A program made the position numbers and the translations under genes. From positions 62,001 through 126,000 of the forward strand of contig JANWYJ010000039.1 of assembly GCA_025055115.1 (NCBI GenBank): a stretch of DNA of 64,000 nucleotides, in the 5' to 3' direction. Below, in pieces: positions 53,827 through 62,199 of the stretch (its first letter is position 1; every line of letters begins with the position of its first letter). This DNA is from Gemmata sp. (GTDB lineage Bacteria > Planctomycetota > Planctomycetia > Gemmatales > Gemmataceae). Below the pieces are notes generated by a model. That model worked only from the letters and a program-made list of their open reading frames with translations. It ran no database searches and had not been told where the DNA came from.

Positions 53827-55251
53827 TTCAAAACCAGGTCGGATCGTGCCATCGTTGCGAATAAGGGGTTGAGGGTTCGGGACCTTTCCGAGTTCGCGCG
53901 AGCCTTGGGCGGGTCCGTCGCGGCCCAGGTCGTTCTCCATAGCCTGCACGAGTTGTTGCAATTGCTTCACCACATCCGGGTGTTTGGCCGCGACATCCTG
54001 CGTTTCACCAATATCGGTTTTGAGGTTATACAGTTTTGGGGTATTGAAGTCGGTGTCATCCTTTTTGACAGGATGGGCGATTTGCAATTTCCAATCGCCC
54101 TGGCGAACGGCTTCGAGCCGCAAGCCGCGGTAGTAATAGAAGGTATCGTGACCCCGAGCGTCCTTGGTGCCCGCAAGGATGGGCCAAATGTTCTTTCCGT
54201 CGATAATGCGATCCTTGGGTAATTTGGCCCCCGCCAATGCGGCCAAGGTCGGAAGAATATCGAACATGCCGGTGATGGCATCGCTTTGGGTACCCGCGGG
54301 GATTTTCTCGGGCCACCACGCGATGGTGGGCACTCGCACACCGCCTTCCCACGTACTGCCTTTGAAACCACGCAGCGGAGCATTGCTGCCGCGAACCGTC
54401 CCGCCGTTGTCGCTGGTGAAGATGACCAACGTTTGTTGGGCCAGCTGCTGTTGGCGCAAAGTGTCCAAAATTTGGCCAACGCTATCGTCCACTTCCTCAA
54501 CCCAATCGGAATAGAGACCGTGGGGTGATTTCCCTGCCCAGGCTTGGCCTGGATAAAGCGGGAAATGCACCGCATTGTGGGCCATATAGAGAAAGAACGG
54601 TTTCTTCTTGTTCGCTGTGATGAAGGCAATGGCTTGCTGAGTGTAGTTCTCTACCATCGCTTGTTGATCTTCTGGCCGCACCCGCTTGAGAACTGTCTGG
54701 TTCCGCAGTAGTGGCAACGGGGGTTGACCGTCGGCTTTGGGTTTGGGAAGCGGCTGGCCCAGGCTGCTTTTGGCGCCATCTTCTGCCGGTCCCATGTCGT
54801 TCGAGTAGGGTAAGCCAAAGTGATAATCGAAACCATGTTTGTTGGGCAAGAACTCCGGCTGATCGCCCAGATGCCATTTCCCAATAATGGCGGTGGCGTA
54901 GCCGTGGCTTTGGAGAATCTTGGCGATGGTGATTTCCTTGGGCGATAAGCCCACATCATGGGCGGGAAAGAGCACATGGGGGATGGGCAGGCAGCGCTTG
55001 GGGTAACTCCCGGTCATGAGCATGGCCCGCGAGGGTGAGCATACCGGTGCGGCATAGAAACTGGTCAATTTCCGACCTTCACGGGCCATGCGATCCAGAT
55101 GCGGCGTGCGGTTGATCTTCGAGCCAAAGGGGCCGATGTCCGCATAGCCCAAGTCGTCGATATTGATCACAATGAAATTGGGCCGACCCTCTGCGGCCAC
55201 GGCGACCAATGAAACGACCATCACCCCCATCGCAGCAACCACATAGCGCAT
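53818..55251 (-). CDS. Exported sulfatase (Cys-type, formylglycine-dependent)
   Basis: A secreted or periplasmic sulfatase, 477 residues, probably cleaving sulfate esters from polysaccharides or other compounds. After a signal peptide (1-19) comes N-F-I-V-I-N-I-D-D-L-G-Y-A-D with the metal-binding Asp pair, and the catalytic C-S-P-S-R near residue 67, whose Cys must be converted to formylglycine. Further family marks are G-K-W-H-L-G near 125, the I-F-T-S-D-N-G-G block near 290, and E-G-G-V-R-V-P near 320. The ATG at 55251 has an excellent AAAGGAG site. A sulfatase-maturing enzyme is not in the window. Substrate unknown. Confidence 0.93.
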   Translation of the reverse strand: MRYVVAAMGVMVVSLVAVAAEGRPNFIVINIDDLGYADIGPFGSKINRTPHLDRMAREGRKLTSFYAAPVCSPSRAMLMTGSYPKRCLPIPHVLFPAHDVGLSPKEITIAKILQSHGYATAIIGKWHLGDQPEFLPNKHGFDYHFGLPYSNDMGPAEDGAKSSLGQPLPKPKADGQPPLPLLRNQTVLKRVRPEDQQAMVENYTQQAIAFITANKKKPFFLYMAHNAVHFPLYPGQAWAGKSPHGLYSDWVEEVDDSVGQILDTLRQQQLAQQTLVIFTSDNGGTVRGSNAPLRGFKGSTWEGGVRVPTIAWWPEKIPAGTQSDAITGMFDILPTLAALAGAKLPKDRIIDGKNIWPILAGTKDARGHDTFYYYRGLRLEAVRQGDWKLQIAHPVKKDDTDFNTPKLYNLKTDIGETQDVAAKHPDVVKQLQQLVQAMENDLGRDGPAQGSRELGKVPNPQPLIRNDGTIRPGFEPK

Positions 55252-55410
55252 GCCCGGCTCCTTTGCGCGGTTCGTTGCCACCGGCCAACGTATGCCCAAG
55301 GCTTCGAGCATCGACGCTAGCGGCACTTCGTTGGGAAGCCCTCCCACTTGACGCTTCAATCACCATAACAGTCAGCATGCCCGAGGAAAATAACACACGG
55401 TGATTTCTTG

Positions 55411-55446
55411 GGATCGGCGTCTCTTGTCGGATCGGCGTCTCTTGTC
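55411..55446. repeat. Perfect 18-bp tandem repeat
   Basis: GGATCGGCGTCTCTTGTC is present twice in direct succession (55411-55428, 55429-55446). Confidence 0.88.
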
Positions 55447-55685
55447 TCGATCGCCACCGCGGCAGCGCTAGTGCGTCGCAACGGCGATGAGGTAGCGGCC
55501 GGTGATAAGTCCCTCGTGGCGTGGTGGCTAGCCCCTGCAATCCTTCCCTGTGAACATCAGCGGCGTTTTGCACGGAATGGTTCATTCTCGGCGGCCGTGC
55601 TCCAACGCCATTATCCATCGGTACTCACAACGAGAACCGGGCAACAATGAGGATAACCACACAGTCGTACTGTCTTGAAAGTAGC

Positions 55686-55726
55686 GCCCGCGTGCAGGCT
55701 GGTTTGAGCCTGTTGTGCGCGCGGGC
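55686..55726 (-). terminator. Hairpin downstream of the second sulfatase gene
   Basis: GCCCGCG (55686-55692) pairs with CGCGGGC (55720-55726), and inside it CAGGCT (55695-55700) with AGCCTG (55707-55712). A long GC-rich two-part stem 17 nt after the stop codon; no marked U-run. Confidence 0.45.
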
Positions 55727-55743
55727 ACGGTCCGGCCGCTTAC

Positions 55744-57156
55744 TCAGCGGGATTTCGGCCAGGGGTAGGCATTCGATCCGGCGTTTTTTTCGTAGGGACC
55801 TTCTGGCAGGGTCTTCTGCCATGCCAAGGCGGCCTTCTTCAACCGCTCAACTATCTCCGGGTGCTTATCCGCGAGTTCCTTGAGTTCACCGGGGTCGGCG
55901 GGGATGTTGTACAACTCGGTGCGGCTGCCATCGGGGTTGAAAAGGAGTTTCCATGGTCCTTCACGTACCGCGAGGATGGGGCTGATGTTAGCCACGGGTC
56001 CTATGATGCGGAACCGCCATTCCCAGTAGAGGGGTTTGGTCCGTTGGGTAGGCTTGCCACGAAAAGCGGCTGACATGTTTACACCATCAGGATCGTGTTG
56101 CTCCGGGAGTGGAATGTCTGCGAGGGCGGCGATGGTGGGCATCAAGTCAACCCCACTGAGAACGGTCGTGTTATCCACTTGCCCCGGCTTCATACCGCCG
56201 GCAGGCCAACGAACAATGAATGGCACCCGGATGCCGCCCTCATAGAGGCTCCGCTTGCGCCCACGGAAGGGTCCCGGACTACCCACACCACTGTGTCCAG
56301 CATCACGAATAAAAATGTCCTCGGGGCCATTATCGCTGCTGAAAATGACAATCGTGTTCTCGGTCAGGCCGCGGTCGTCCAGAGCTTTCATCAGCCGACC
56401 CACTTGGGTATCAAGATCGGCTACCGTGGCATAGTAAATCGTCCGCGCCGACCGATGGCCACCACTGGCTGGTTCTCTTGCATCAAATTTCGCAAACGGC
56501 TGCATTTGCTCCGCTGTGGGATTGAGTGTCGTGTGGGGTATCAAGGTCCAGAGTTGTACGTAGAACGGCTGAGATTTGTGCTTGTCGATGAAGCGAATGG
56601 CTTCATCCACAAAAAGCGCGGTCGATTTTGCACGGAATTGTGGGTCTTTGCTCTCCTCGCGCCACGAATTGTTGACGGCTGTGGTGGCTTTTACGAAGTC
56701 GAAGCCATAGTCTTCGGGAGGAGGAGCCTTCGCTACCGCACCGAGGTGCCACTTGCCGATATGCGCCGTCGCATAGCCGGCTTTTTGGAGAAGCCGCGGC
56801 AGTGTGGCCACTCGAGGGTCGAGAAAATTCGGAATAGCGCGGCTCTTATTCAGCTCGGAGCCAGCGATCTGGGCATGGATGCCATGCCGCCCCGGAAAAT
56901 GCCCCGTTATGAAGGCCGCCCGGCTTGGCGAACAGACGGGTGCGGCGGTGTAAAAGTGCGTGAATAACGTGCCTTGTTGGGCCAACCGATCCAAATTCGG
57001 CGTAGGAATGAACCGATTCCCGTAACAACCCAAATCTCCCCAACCAAGATCGTCGGCCAAGATAAAGACAACATTCGGTTTTTTCACATCGGCAGCAGCC
57101 ACCCATGATACCGCCGACACAAGCGCTACCAGCGTCAAAAGAAGAGGTTGGTACAT
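55744..57156 (-). CDS. Exported sulfatase (arylsulfatase A-like)
   Basis: A second secreted sulfatase, 470 residues. Signal peptide (1-22), metal site P-N-V-V-F-I-L-A-D-D-L-G-W-G-D-L, catalytic C-S-P-S-R near residue 75, G-K-W-H-L-G near 135, I-F-S-S-D-N-G-P-E near 280 and E-G-G-I-R-V-P near 310. It belongs to a different branch from its neighbour: the regions around G-R-H-G-I-H and the C-terminus with E-L-Y-N-I-P-A-D-P-G-E are arylsulfatase A-like. The ATG at 57156 has GGTGAAG upstream. It lies in tandem behind the divergent DDAH-like gene and 492 bp from the first sulfatase, with its own terminator, so the two are probably separate transcripts. Confidence 0.93.
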   Translation of the reverse strand: MYQPLLLTLVALVSAVSWVAAADVKKPNVVFILADDLGWGDLGCYGNRFIPTPNLDRLAQQGTLFTHFYTAAPVCSPSRAAFITGHFPGRHGIHAQIAGSELNKSRAIPNFLDPRVATLPRLLQKAGYATAHIGKWHLGAVAKAPPPEDYGFDFVKATTAVNNSWREESKDPQFRAKSTALFVDEAIRFIDKHKSQPFYVQLWTLIPHTTLNPTAEQMQPFAKFDAREPASGGHRSARTIYYATVADLDTQVGRLMKALDDRGLTENTIVIFSSDNGPEDIFIRDAGHSGVGSPGPFRGRKRSLYEGGIRVPFIVRWPAGGMKPGQVDNTTVLSGVDLMPTIAALADIPLPEQHDPDGVNMSAAFRGKPTQRTKPLYWEWRFRIIGPVANISPILAVREGPWKLLFNPDGSRTELYNIPADPGELKELADKHPEIVERLKKAALAWQKTLPEGPYEKNAGSNAYPWPKSR

Positions 57157-57195
57157 CACTTCACCCACGGAAAAGGATGTGGATATGCCTCATAA

Positions 57196-57225
57196 TATAA
57201 AACCACACCCTCAGCCTCTTGACAA
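57196..57225 (-). promoter_or_regulatory. Candidate promoter for the second sulfatase gene
   Basis: On the minus strand TTGTCA (57220-57225) and TTTATA (57196-57201) with an 18-nt spacer, 40 bp before the start. The spacer contains no other motif. Confidence 0.3.
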
Positions 57226-57240
57226 CCTAGGAACCCCGTC

Positions 57241-58086
57241 ATGTCGGAGAATTCGCCACGCATTTTGATGTGCCCGCCGGATCACTACGGCATCGAGTAC
57301 GAAATCAACCCGTGGATGAACCGGTCGCTGGGGGCCATCCGCGAACTTGCTTTTCGGCAGTGGAAAAATCTCCACGATACACTTATTGCCTTAGGGGTTC
57401 AGGTGGAAACGATGCCCCCCCAACCCGGACTACCCGATCTGGTCTTCACCGCCAACGCCGGTCTGATTTTCCACAACATCTTTCTCAGTAGCCGTTTCCG
57501 ACATGAAGTGCGTGCCCGGGAATCACCGTACTTCGAGGCGTGGTTTGCCGCGCATGGCTTCCAAGTGGAGCACCTGCCCGAGAATACCTACCACGAAGGT
57601 GCGGGCGATGCCCTGTTCTGTGGTGATACCCTCTTTGCCGGCTATCGGACACGTTCCGATGCCCTAGCGCATCAGTGGGTGGGGGAAAAACTCGGCGTGC
57701 GTGTACTTCCCGTGGAACTGATCGATCCCCGTTTCTATCACCTCGATACCTGCTTTTGCCCGCTGGCTCCCGGAGTCGCGCTGTATTATCCCGGAGCCTT
57801 CGATGCCTACGGGCAGCGGGTTCTCACCACCCACGTCCCCCACTTGATCGCGGTGACCGACACAGAAGCCCTACGTTTTGGCTGCAACGCGGTGGTGGTC
57901 GGCAAAACCGTGGTGCATAATAGCCGTTGCCCACGCATGGCGGAAGACTTGGCCCGCGCTGGCTACCGGTCGATCGAAGTCGAACTGGATGAATTCCTCA
58001 AAGCTGGCGGCAGTGCAAAGTGTCTCACTCTCCGCCTGGATGGCGAAGAGGCCGCCGGCTGGAAATACCATCGCAGCCCTGTGTGA
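57241..58086 (+). CDS. Dimethylarginine dimethylaminohydrolase / amidinotransferase family protein
   Basis: A guanidine-modifying enzyme of the pentein fold, 281 residues, most like DDAH or the related hydrolases; whether it acts on methylarginine, arginine or another guanidine is not decidable here. The catalytic set is visible: Asp66 before F-T-A-N-A, Glu119 in Y-H-E-G-A-G-D, His167 in Y-H-L-D-T-C-F, and the nucleophile Cys261 in G-G-S-A-K-C-L-T. Length is normal. The start ATG at 57241 opens M-S-E-N-S-P-R. It diverges from the second sulfatase gene and converges with the PEP-CTERM pseudogene. Confidence 0.88.
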   Translation: MSENSPRILMCPPDHYGIEYEINPWMNRSLGAIRELAFRQWKNLHDTLIALGVQVETMPPQPGLPDLVFTANAGLIFHNIFLSSRFRHEVRARESPYFEAWFAAHGFQVEHLPENTYHEGAGDALFCGDTLFAGYRTRSDALAHQWVGEKLGVRVLPVELIDPRFYHLDTCFCPLAPGVALYYPGAFDAYGQRVLTTHVPHLIAVTDTEALRFGCNAVVVGKTVVHNSRCPRMAEDLARAGYRSIEVELDEFLKAGGSAKCLTLRLDGEEAAGWKYHRSPV

Positions 58087-58115
58087 CAAGGCCCCTCTCC
58101 GCGAGGAGCAGTGAT

Positions 58116-58970
58116 TCAGCCCAGGGTTTTCTGGCGTGACTCCAAGATTTTGCGCACGCCCCCACGACGGCGAACGCGATATCCAAACACTGATAATCCG
58201 ACGATACCCAACACCGCCCATGTCGTGGGTTCGGGGATCACCGCGGTGTCGCGGAGATTATCCCAATAGATGTCGTAGGTATTGCCGGCATTGTAGCCTT
58301 GGAGAATGACGTTACTCAGCGCGACCGAGGTCGATGCCGAGGTTGAACCCACGAAATTGCCATTGACGTAATAGTTGAAGTTACCTCCGCTCAATTCAAC
58401 GCCCCAATCATACCATTGGTTGTAGCCGACAAAACCCGGGACGTTGATCCACGAACCGTTATTCCATATCCGGAAGCCACCAGCACCGCTATTCAATTGA
58501 TTATTGAATTCAATGATCGGGAACCAAGAAATCATATTGCCGGCATTGACGGCGGTGGCCCAAAAGCTCGCGAGGCGGCCCTCAGCCCCCGGTACGTTCT
58601 GATTGAGGTTGGCCCAATTGGCGGGAATGAACAATTCAATTCCCATGCCCGTTGTCCCTGGGGCCAAGTCGAACTTGCGCCCTTGCGTGTTGAAGAAGGC
58701 CCCATTGAACCCAGGTGGACGTAAACCGTCTGCGTCGGCTGCATGGATTTGCTGGTGCAGTACACCTGTACGACCGCCACCTGTTTGCCCGGCTGCAAAG
58801 ATCGCGGGCGGGTAACGGTCGACATACCAAGTGCCAGAGGCTTACGTATTGCTCAAAACGACATCCCCCGGCATGTCGAAAGTGTTGATGATGCCCGCGT
58901 TCGCGGAAGTCCACGAACCAACCAGGGCAATCCAAGCGATTAAACTGCGATGGGAGAAGGAACATTTCAA
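58116..58970 (-). pseudogene. PEP-CTERM surface protein gene interrupted by an in-frame TAA
   Basis: Read without interruption the frame gives a typical exported PEP-CTERM protein of about 284 residues: signal peptide (K-C-S-F-S-H-R-S-L-I-A-W-I-A-L-V-G-S-W-T-S-A-N-A), a beta-sandwich (LamG/concanavalin-like) body, and the sorting tail V-I-P-E-P-T-T-W-A-V-L-G-I-V-G-L near the end followed by Y-R-V-R-R-R. Codon 43 is TAA (58842-58844), between S-N-T and A-S-G-T-W-Y-V-D-R-Y. Sense continues in the same frame on both sides, so this is one changed base (for example from CAA) rather than a wrong frame. The longest uninterrupted reading starts at a TTG at 58667 and lacks the signal peptide. Either a recent pseudogene or a sequencing error. 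The start at 58970 (TTG) is provisional. Confidence 0.72.
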
Positions 58971-59041
58971 GCCTCGCGTGAAAACAATGGTGAGAAGAAT
59001 AGACAGAACCGATCGTCGCGTGACAACCGGACTCGGTGTGT

Positions 59042-59371
59042 GAAAGTTTGGTGGCTATTGTGCCTCGATGGGCACAACTTCATTCGACCACTTCAACGAC
59101 CGGAAACATTCGGTTCGTGGTGCGCGTGATCGGTGGCGTCTGCTAACGGTCGAAAAAATCCTCCAGTGTCAATGGCTCGTTCTCTTGGTACGGTCACTGA
59201 TTTCGATTTTTGCCTACGCTTAGATCGTTTCATGTCATCAAAAAATTCTACGGAATCCTCAAATTCCCTCAATTTGAGGATGACGCACTTTATTTTTTCA
59301 ACCACGCGATCATTATCGCTCGGGTTGAAATTGATAGATCACTGATTTGTTCCGGGATTAAACACTTCGAT
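59042..59371. other. A/T-richer gene-free stretch
   Basis: No credible gene. Apart from the terminator hairpin at 59257-59279 no further structure was recognised. It is clearly less GC-rich than the flanking genes. Confidence 0.5.
59257..59279 (-). terminator. Terminator downstream of the zinc-ribbon membrane protein gene
   Basis: CCTCAAATT (59257-59265) and AATTTGAGG (59271-59279) form a perfect 9-bp stem with a 5-nt loop. On the minus strand a run of T (AATTTTTT) follows about 10 nt later. Confidence 0.5.
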
Positions 59372-60406
59372 TCAGTAATATAACACGACGCGTGGGGGTG
59401 GCAGAGAACCGCGACGGTCGAGTGCTAGACGTAAGACGATAGTCACAATCGCGAAGAAATGGCTGATGATTGCTAGGTAAAACCATTTCGTATAGGCCAC
59501 ATTATACGACCGGAAGACCTGTTCCTCCAGATACTCGAGCCGGGCTTGCTCAGCGGCGCTATTGGCCGCTTTCTCCCAGCGATCCGCGAATTGTTGTGCG
59601 ATATGTTGATGAATCGCTCGCTCCAGACTGAAACCCTGAGCGGCCTGCAGGATGAGCACCACAAATGCCAACGTCGTACAGCCAACAATGATGGCATTGC
59701 GCCAGGGCCAAAGTTTGGCGAGGGGGGGAATTTGGCGCGGATCGACCGAGGAGAGGCCGCGCTCGGCCCAGGCAAACACCAGAGCCACAAACAGCAATAA
59801 GAAAAACGGCACCAGCAACCGCCAATCACTGGGAACGCGGTCGAGCCAGCCACTGGGAATCACGCCGGCTTCTTCGAGTTGGAAATTCCGGTAGGGTGTG
59901 AGACCAAACATCGCTCCCCACGGCCGCTGGGCATACACCGCGGAATCGCCCACAAAACAACCCACCCACGGAAACGCCGTACTCAGGAGAACCACCGTTA
60001 ACAGCAAGGCCGGCATCCACGCCACCACCTGCGGCGAAATCGTGAGCGTCCAGGTGCGGGTCAGACCTGCTGGCGCAGTCGCAACTGCAGAGTCAGGGGA
60101 CGAACTGGCCGGGGGACTGGGAACTCCCGTCGGGTGGGTCTGTGAGGCCGATGGGGGCGGAACATCTCCTGGCGGCGGCGGTGGGGCACTCTGCGTCGGT
60201 GTGGACATTTCCGGATGGGGCAATGAGCGTATCGGTTCGATGGGGCCTGCCGCGGCCTCAGCCATCGCCGCTGTCACCGCGGTGGGATGCCGAGTGGGCG
60301 TGGGAAAGGACTTGGCGCAATGCGGGCAGGTCACCTCCTTCCCCGCGGCGTCATCGGGGAAAGTGGCTTCATTCAGGCAATGCGGGCACACCAACCGCAT
60401 GGGCAT
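59372..60406 (-). CDS. Zinc-ribbon membrane protein of unknown function
   Basis: A 344-residue protein with an N-terminal zinc ribbon (C-P-H-C near residue 7 and C-P-H-C near residue 27, MJ0042/FYDLN-like), a long Pro/Ser/Thr-rich linker (about 35-115), and four membrane helices (about 125-145, 200-220, 235-255 and 310-330). A charged helical segment lies between the third and fourth helix. The start at 60406 has GAGGAA at -7. Similar architectures are frequent in planctomycetes and have no assigned role. It appears monocistronic with its own terminator. Confidence 0.72.
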   Translation of the reverse strand: MPMRLVCPHCLNEATFPDDAAGKEVTCPHCAKSFPTPTRHPTAVTAAMAEAAAGPIEPIRSLPHPEMSTPTQSAPPPPPGDVPPPSASQTHPTGVPSPPASSSPDSAVATAPAGLTRTWTLTISPQVVAWMPALLLTVVLLSTAFPWVGCFVGDSAVYAQRPWGAMFGLTPYRNFQLEEAGVIPSGWLDRVPSDWRLLVPFFLLLFVALVFAWAERGLSSVDPRQIPPLAKLWPWRNAIIVGCTTLAFVVLILQAAQGFSLERAIHQHIAQQFADRWEKAANSAAEQARLEYLEEQVFRSYNVAYTKWFYLAIISHFFAIVTIVLRLALDRRGSLPPPRVVLYY

Positions 60407-60528
60407 GGGCGGTTCCTCGCTTTCATGGTGTTGTCAACATGTACTATGAATTGCTGCAAGTTATTATCTCAAAAGAACTTACAACAAGCACAGCCACAGA
60501 CGATCCCGGAACCATCGCGGCATCGGGC

Positions 60529-61446
60529 TTAGGATAGTGGCGGGTCCGTGGGATTTTGGCCACCAGGCGACGACCACGATTGTTCGAGTTCGCGGAACAC
60601 CTTGGGAAGGTAATCGAGCAGATCGGTAGCGGTGAGGGCGGTTTGGCTCAATTCTTGGGCCGCGAGGTCCCCCGCGCGACCATGGATCCATGCTCCCAAC
60701 ACGGCGGCATCAAAACACGGCAAACCCTGACCGATCAACGCAGCAATCACTCCGGTGAGAACGTCACCGCTACCCCCGGTGGCCATACCGGGGTTGCCGG
60801 TGTCATTCCGGTACCAACGGCTGCCATCCGCAACCACGGTGCCAGCCCCTTTGAGCAACACGACCCCGCCGCAACGTTGAGCGAACTGAGAGGTCTGTTC
60901 TTCCCGCTCCGTGTCGTGGAAGGGTGCGGGTCGACCTGTCAGACGGGCAAATTCCCCCGGATGCGGTGTTAGCACCCACGGCGAGGAGCGCGCGAATTCA
61001 TCGCGAAAAGGCGAAATCGCAAACAACCCATCGGCATCAACAACGATTGGTTTGTCCGTCACCGCGACGATCAACCGTTGCACGAACGCGACCGTCGCCG
61101 GTTCCCGGCCCAACCCCGGTCCCAGGGCCACCACATCCACTTCCCGAATGCGGTCGAGCAGTTCTTCAACGGTGCCATCGCCGTAGCTGCCGTCGGTATG
61201 TTGGCGGATGCCGAAAGTGGTATAGCCTGGATACGCAGTGGCGACGATCGGTTGCACTTCGACCGGGCAAGCGACTTGAACCAACCCGGCACCACTACGG
61301 AGGGCGGCCCGACCACACAATATGGCAGCCCCGCTCATACCCCGACTTCCCGCAATGACAAGAACGGTTCCATAGGTCCCCTTATGCCCCTCCCGGGCGC
61401 GGGGAAGCAGTTGTGGTAACTCCCGAATTCGTGTTCGACTACTCAT
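60529..61446 (-). CDS. nnrD: ADP-dependent NAD(P)H-hydrate dehydratase
   Basis: Repairs damaged nicotinamide cofactors by dehydrating NAD(P)H hydrate (S form). The 305-residue protein is the stand-alone C-terminal domain of the YjeF family: Y-G-T-V-L-V-I-A-G-S-R-G-M-S-G-A near residue 25, A-L-G-P-G-L-G-R near 110, V-D-A-D-G-L near 140, L-T-P-H-P-G-E-F near 160, and the ATP-site N-x-G-M-A-T-G-G-S-G-D-V-L-T-G near 230. The epimerase partner (nnrE) is not fused and not in the window. Divergent from the DinB-fold gene. Confidence 0.92.
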   Translation of the reverse strand: MSSRTRIRELPQLLPRAREGHKGTYGTVLVIAGSRGMSGAAILCGRAALRSGAGLVQVACPVEVQPIVATAYPGYTTFGIRQHTDGSYGDGTVEELLDRIREVDVVALGPGLGREPATVAFVQRLIVAVTDKPIVVDADGLFAISPFRDEFARSSPWVLTPHPGEFARLTGRPAPFHDTEREEQTSQFAQRCGGVVLLKGAGTVVADGSRWYRNDTGNPGMATGGSGDVLTGVIAALIGQGLPCFDAAVLGAWIHGRAGDLAAQELSQTALTATDLLDYLPKVFRELEQSWSSPGGQNPTDPPLS

Positions 61447-61569
61447 GGAGAACGGTTATACCGCGGCGGTTGCCAGACGGACACCGACGACTGCGCAATC
61501 CCAGCCAAATGAATATCCTGAGAAGAAGATAAGAAAGGACCTGCCAAATACGCGGTCAAGGAGAAGCGG

Positions 61570-62058
61570 ATGACACCCAACGACTTACTCGCCAGCGGCT
61601 ACCGCATGGGGCGGCAGATGGTGCATCTGATGGTCGATGACTTGACAGAAGCCGAATTTCATCATCAACCATGGCCCGGGACCAACTGCGCAGCATGGAT
61701 CGTGGGTCATTTAGCCGTCACCGCCCGCCGCACCGCGGAGCGCCTCGGGGCCTCCGATTTGCCGGAATTGACTGAAGAATTTGTGGCCCGTTTCAGTGTC
61801 ACCAAACAACCGGCGGGGGTCCAGACCGAACTGGGCGACAAAGCCACCATTCTGAGCCTGTTCGATACGTGCGTCGATAAACTCATCGCGGCGGCGCAGA
61901 CGATTCCCGTGGATGCGCTCACCAGTCCACCAGCCAACCCCGGCCCCTTTGCCGCCAACTATGGAGAAGCGGTGTTATTCGGCTCCCTGCACTTCGCCCT
62001 GCATAGTGGACAGCTTTCCACAATCCGCCGCAGTCTGGGGAAACCACCTATCGCCTGA
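61570..62058 (+). CDS. DinB family protein
   Basis: A four-helix-bundle protein of the DinB/YfiT-like metal-binding superfamily, 162 residues; members include thiol-dependent transferases and many of unknown function. Candidate metal-binding His residues are in W-I-V-G-H-L-A (near residue 49) and F-A-L-H-S-G-Q (near residue 144), the latter in the usual family position (H-x-x-x-H/Q-G). It starts at the ATG 61570 behind AAGGAGAAGCGG, a strong ribosome binding site. No functional link to its neighbours. Confidence 0.82.
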   Translation: MTPNDLLASGYRMGRQMVHLMVDDLTEAEFHHQPWPGTNCAAWIVGHLAVTARRTAERLGASDLPELTEEFVARFSVTKQPAGVQTELGDKATILSLFDTCVDKLIAAAQTIPVDALTSPPANPGPFAANYGEAVLFGSLHFALHSGQLSTIRRSLGKPPIA

Positions 62059-62093
62059 CCGAAGAGGAAGGCGGCCAACCGGAGAGGCAGGCA

Positions 62094-62157
62094 GCCGACG
62101 CCAAGGTGGTACGCGATGAGAAGCGGCCGACGCCAAGGTGGTACACGATGAGAAGCG
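62094..62157. repeat. 32-bp tandem repeat between the DinB and pckA genes
   Basis: A 32-mer beginning GCCGACGCCAAGGTGGTACG (62094-62125) is repeated at 62126-62157 with one base changed (31 of 32). A shorter degenerate pair (62063/62083, offset 20) lies just before. Confidence 0.88.
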
Positions 62158-62199
62158 GCCGGTAGCCGTGAGTGAGCCGTGCCAGCAGCTCCAAGCGCG

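Larger units (their letters stand above)
55252..55743. other. Gene-free stretch between the two sulfatase genes
   Basis: No credible gene. It contains a perfect 18-bp tandem repeat (GGATCGGCGTCTCTTGTC at 55411-55428 and 55429-55446) and, at its end, the terminator of the second sulfatase gene. Confidence 0.6.

Noticed and set aside
55408-55650. Plus-strand frame of 80 codons between the sulfatase genes
   Set aside because: Its start is made by the 18-bp tandem repeat, composition is unlike neighbouring proteins and no ribosome binding site is present.
59133-59345. Plus-strand frame of 70 codons in the A/T-richer gap
   Set aside because: It runs through the terminator hairpin and shows no family resemblance.
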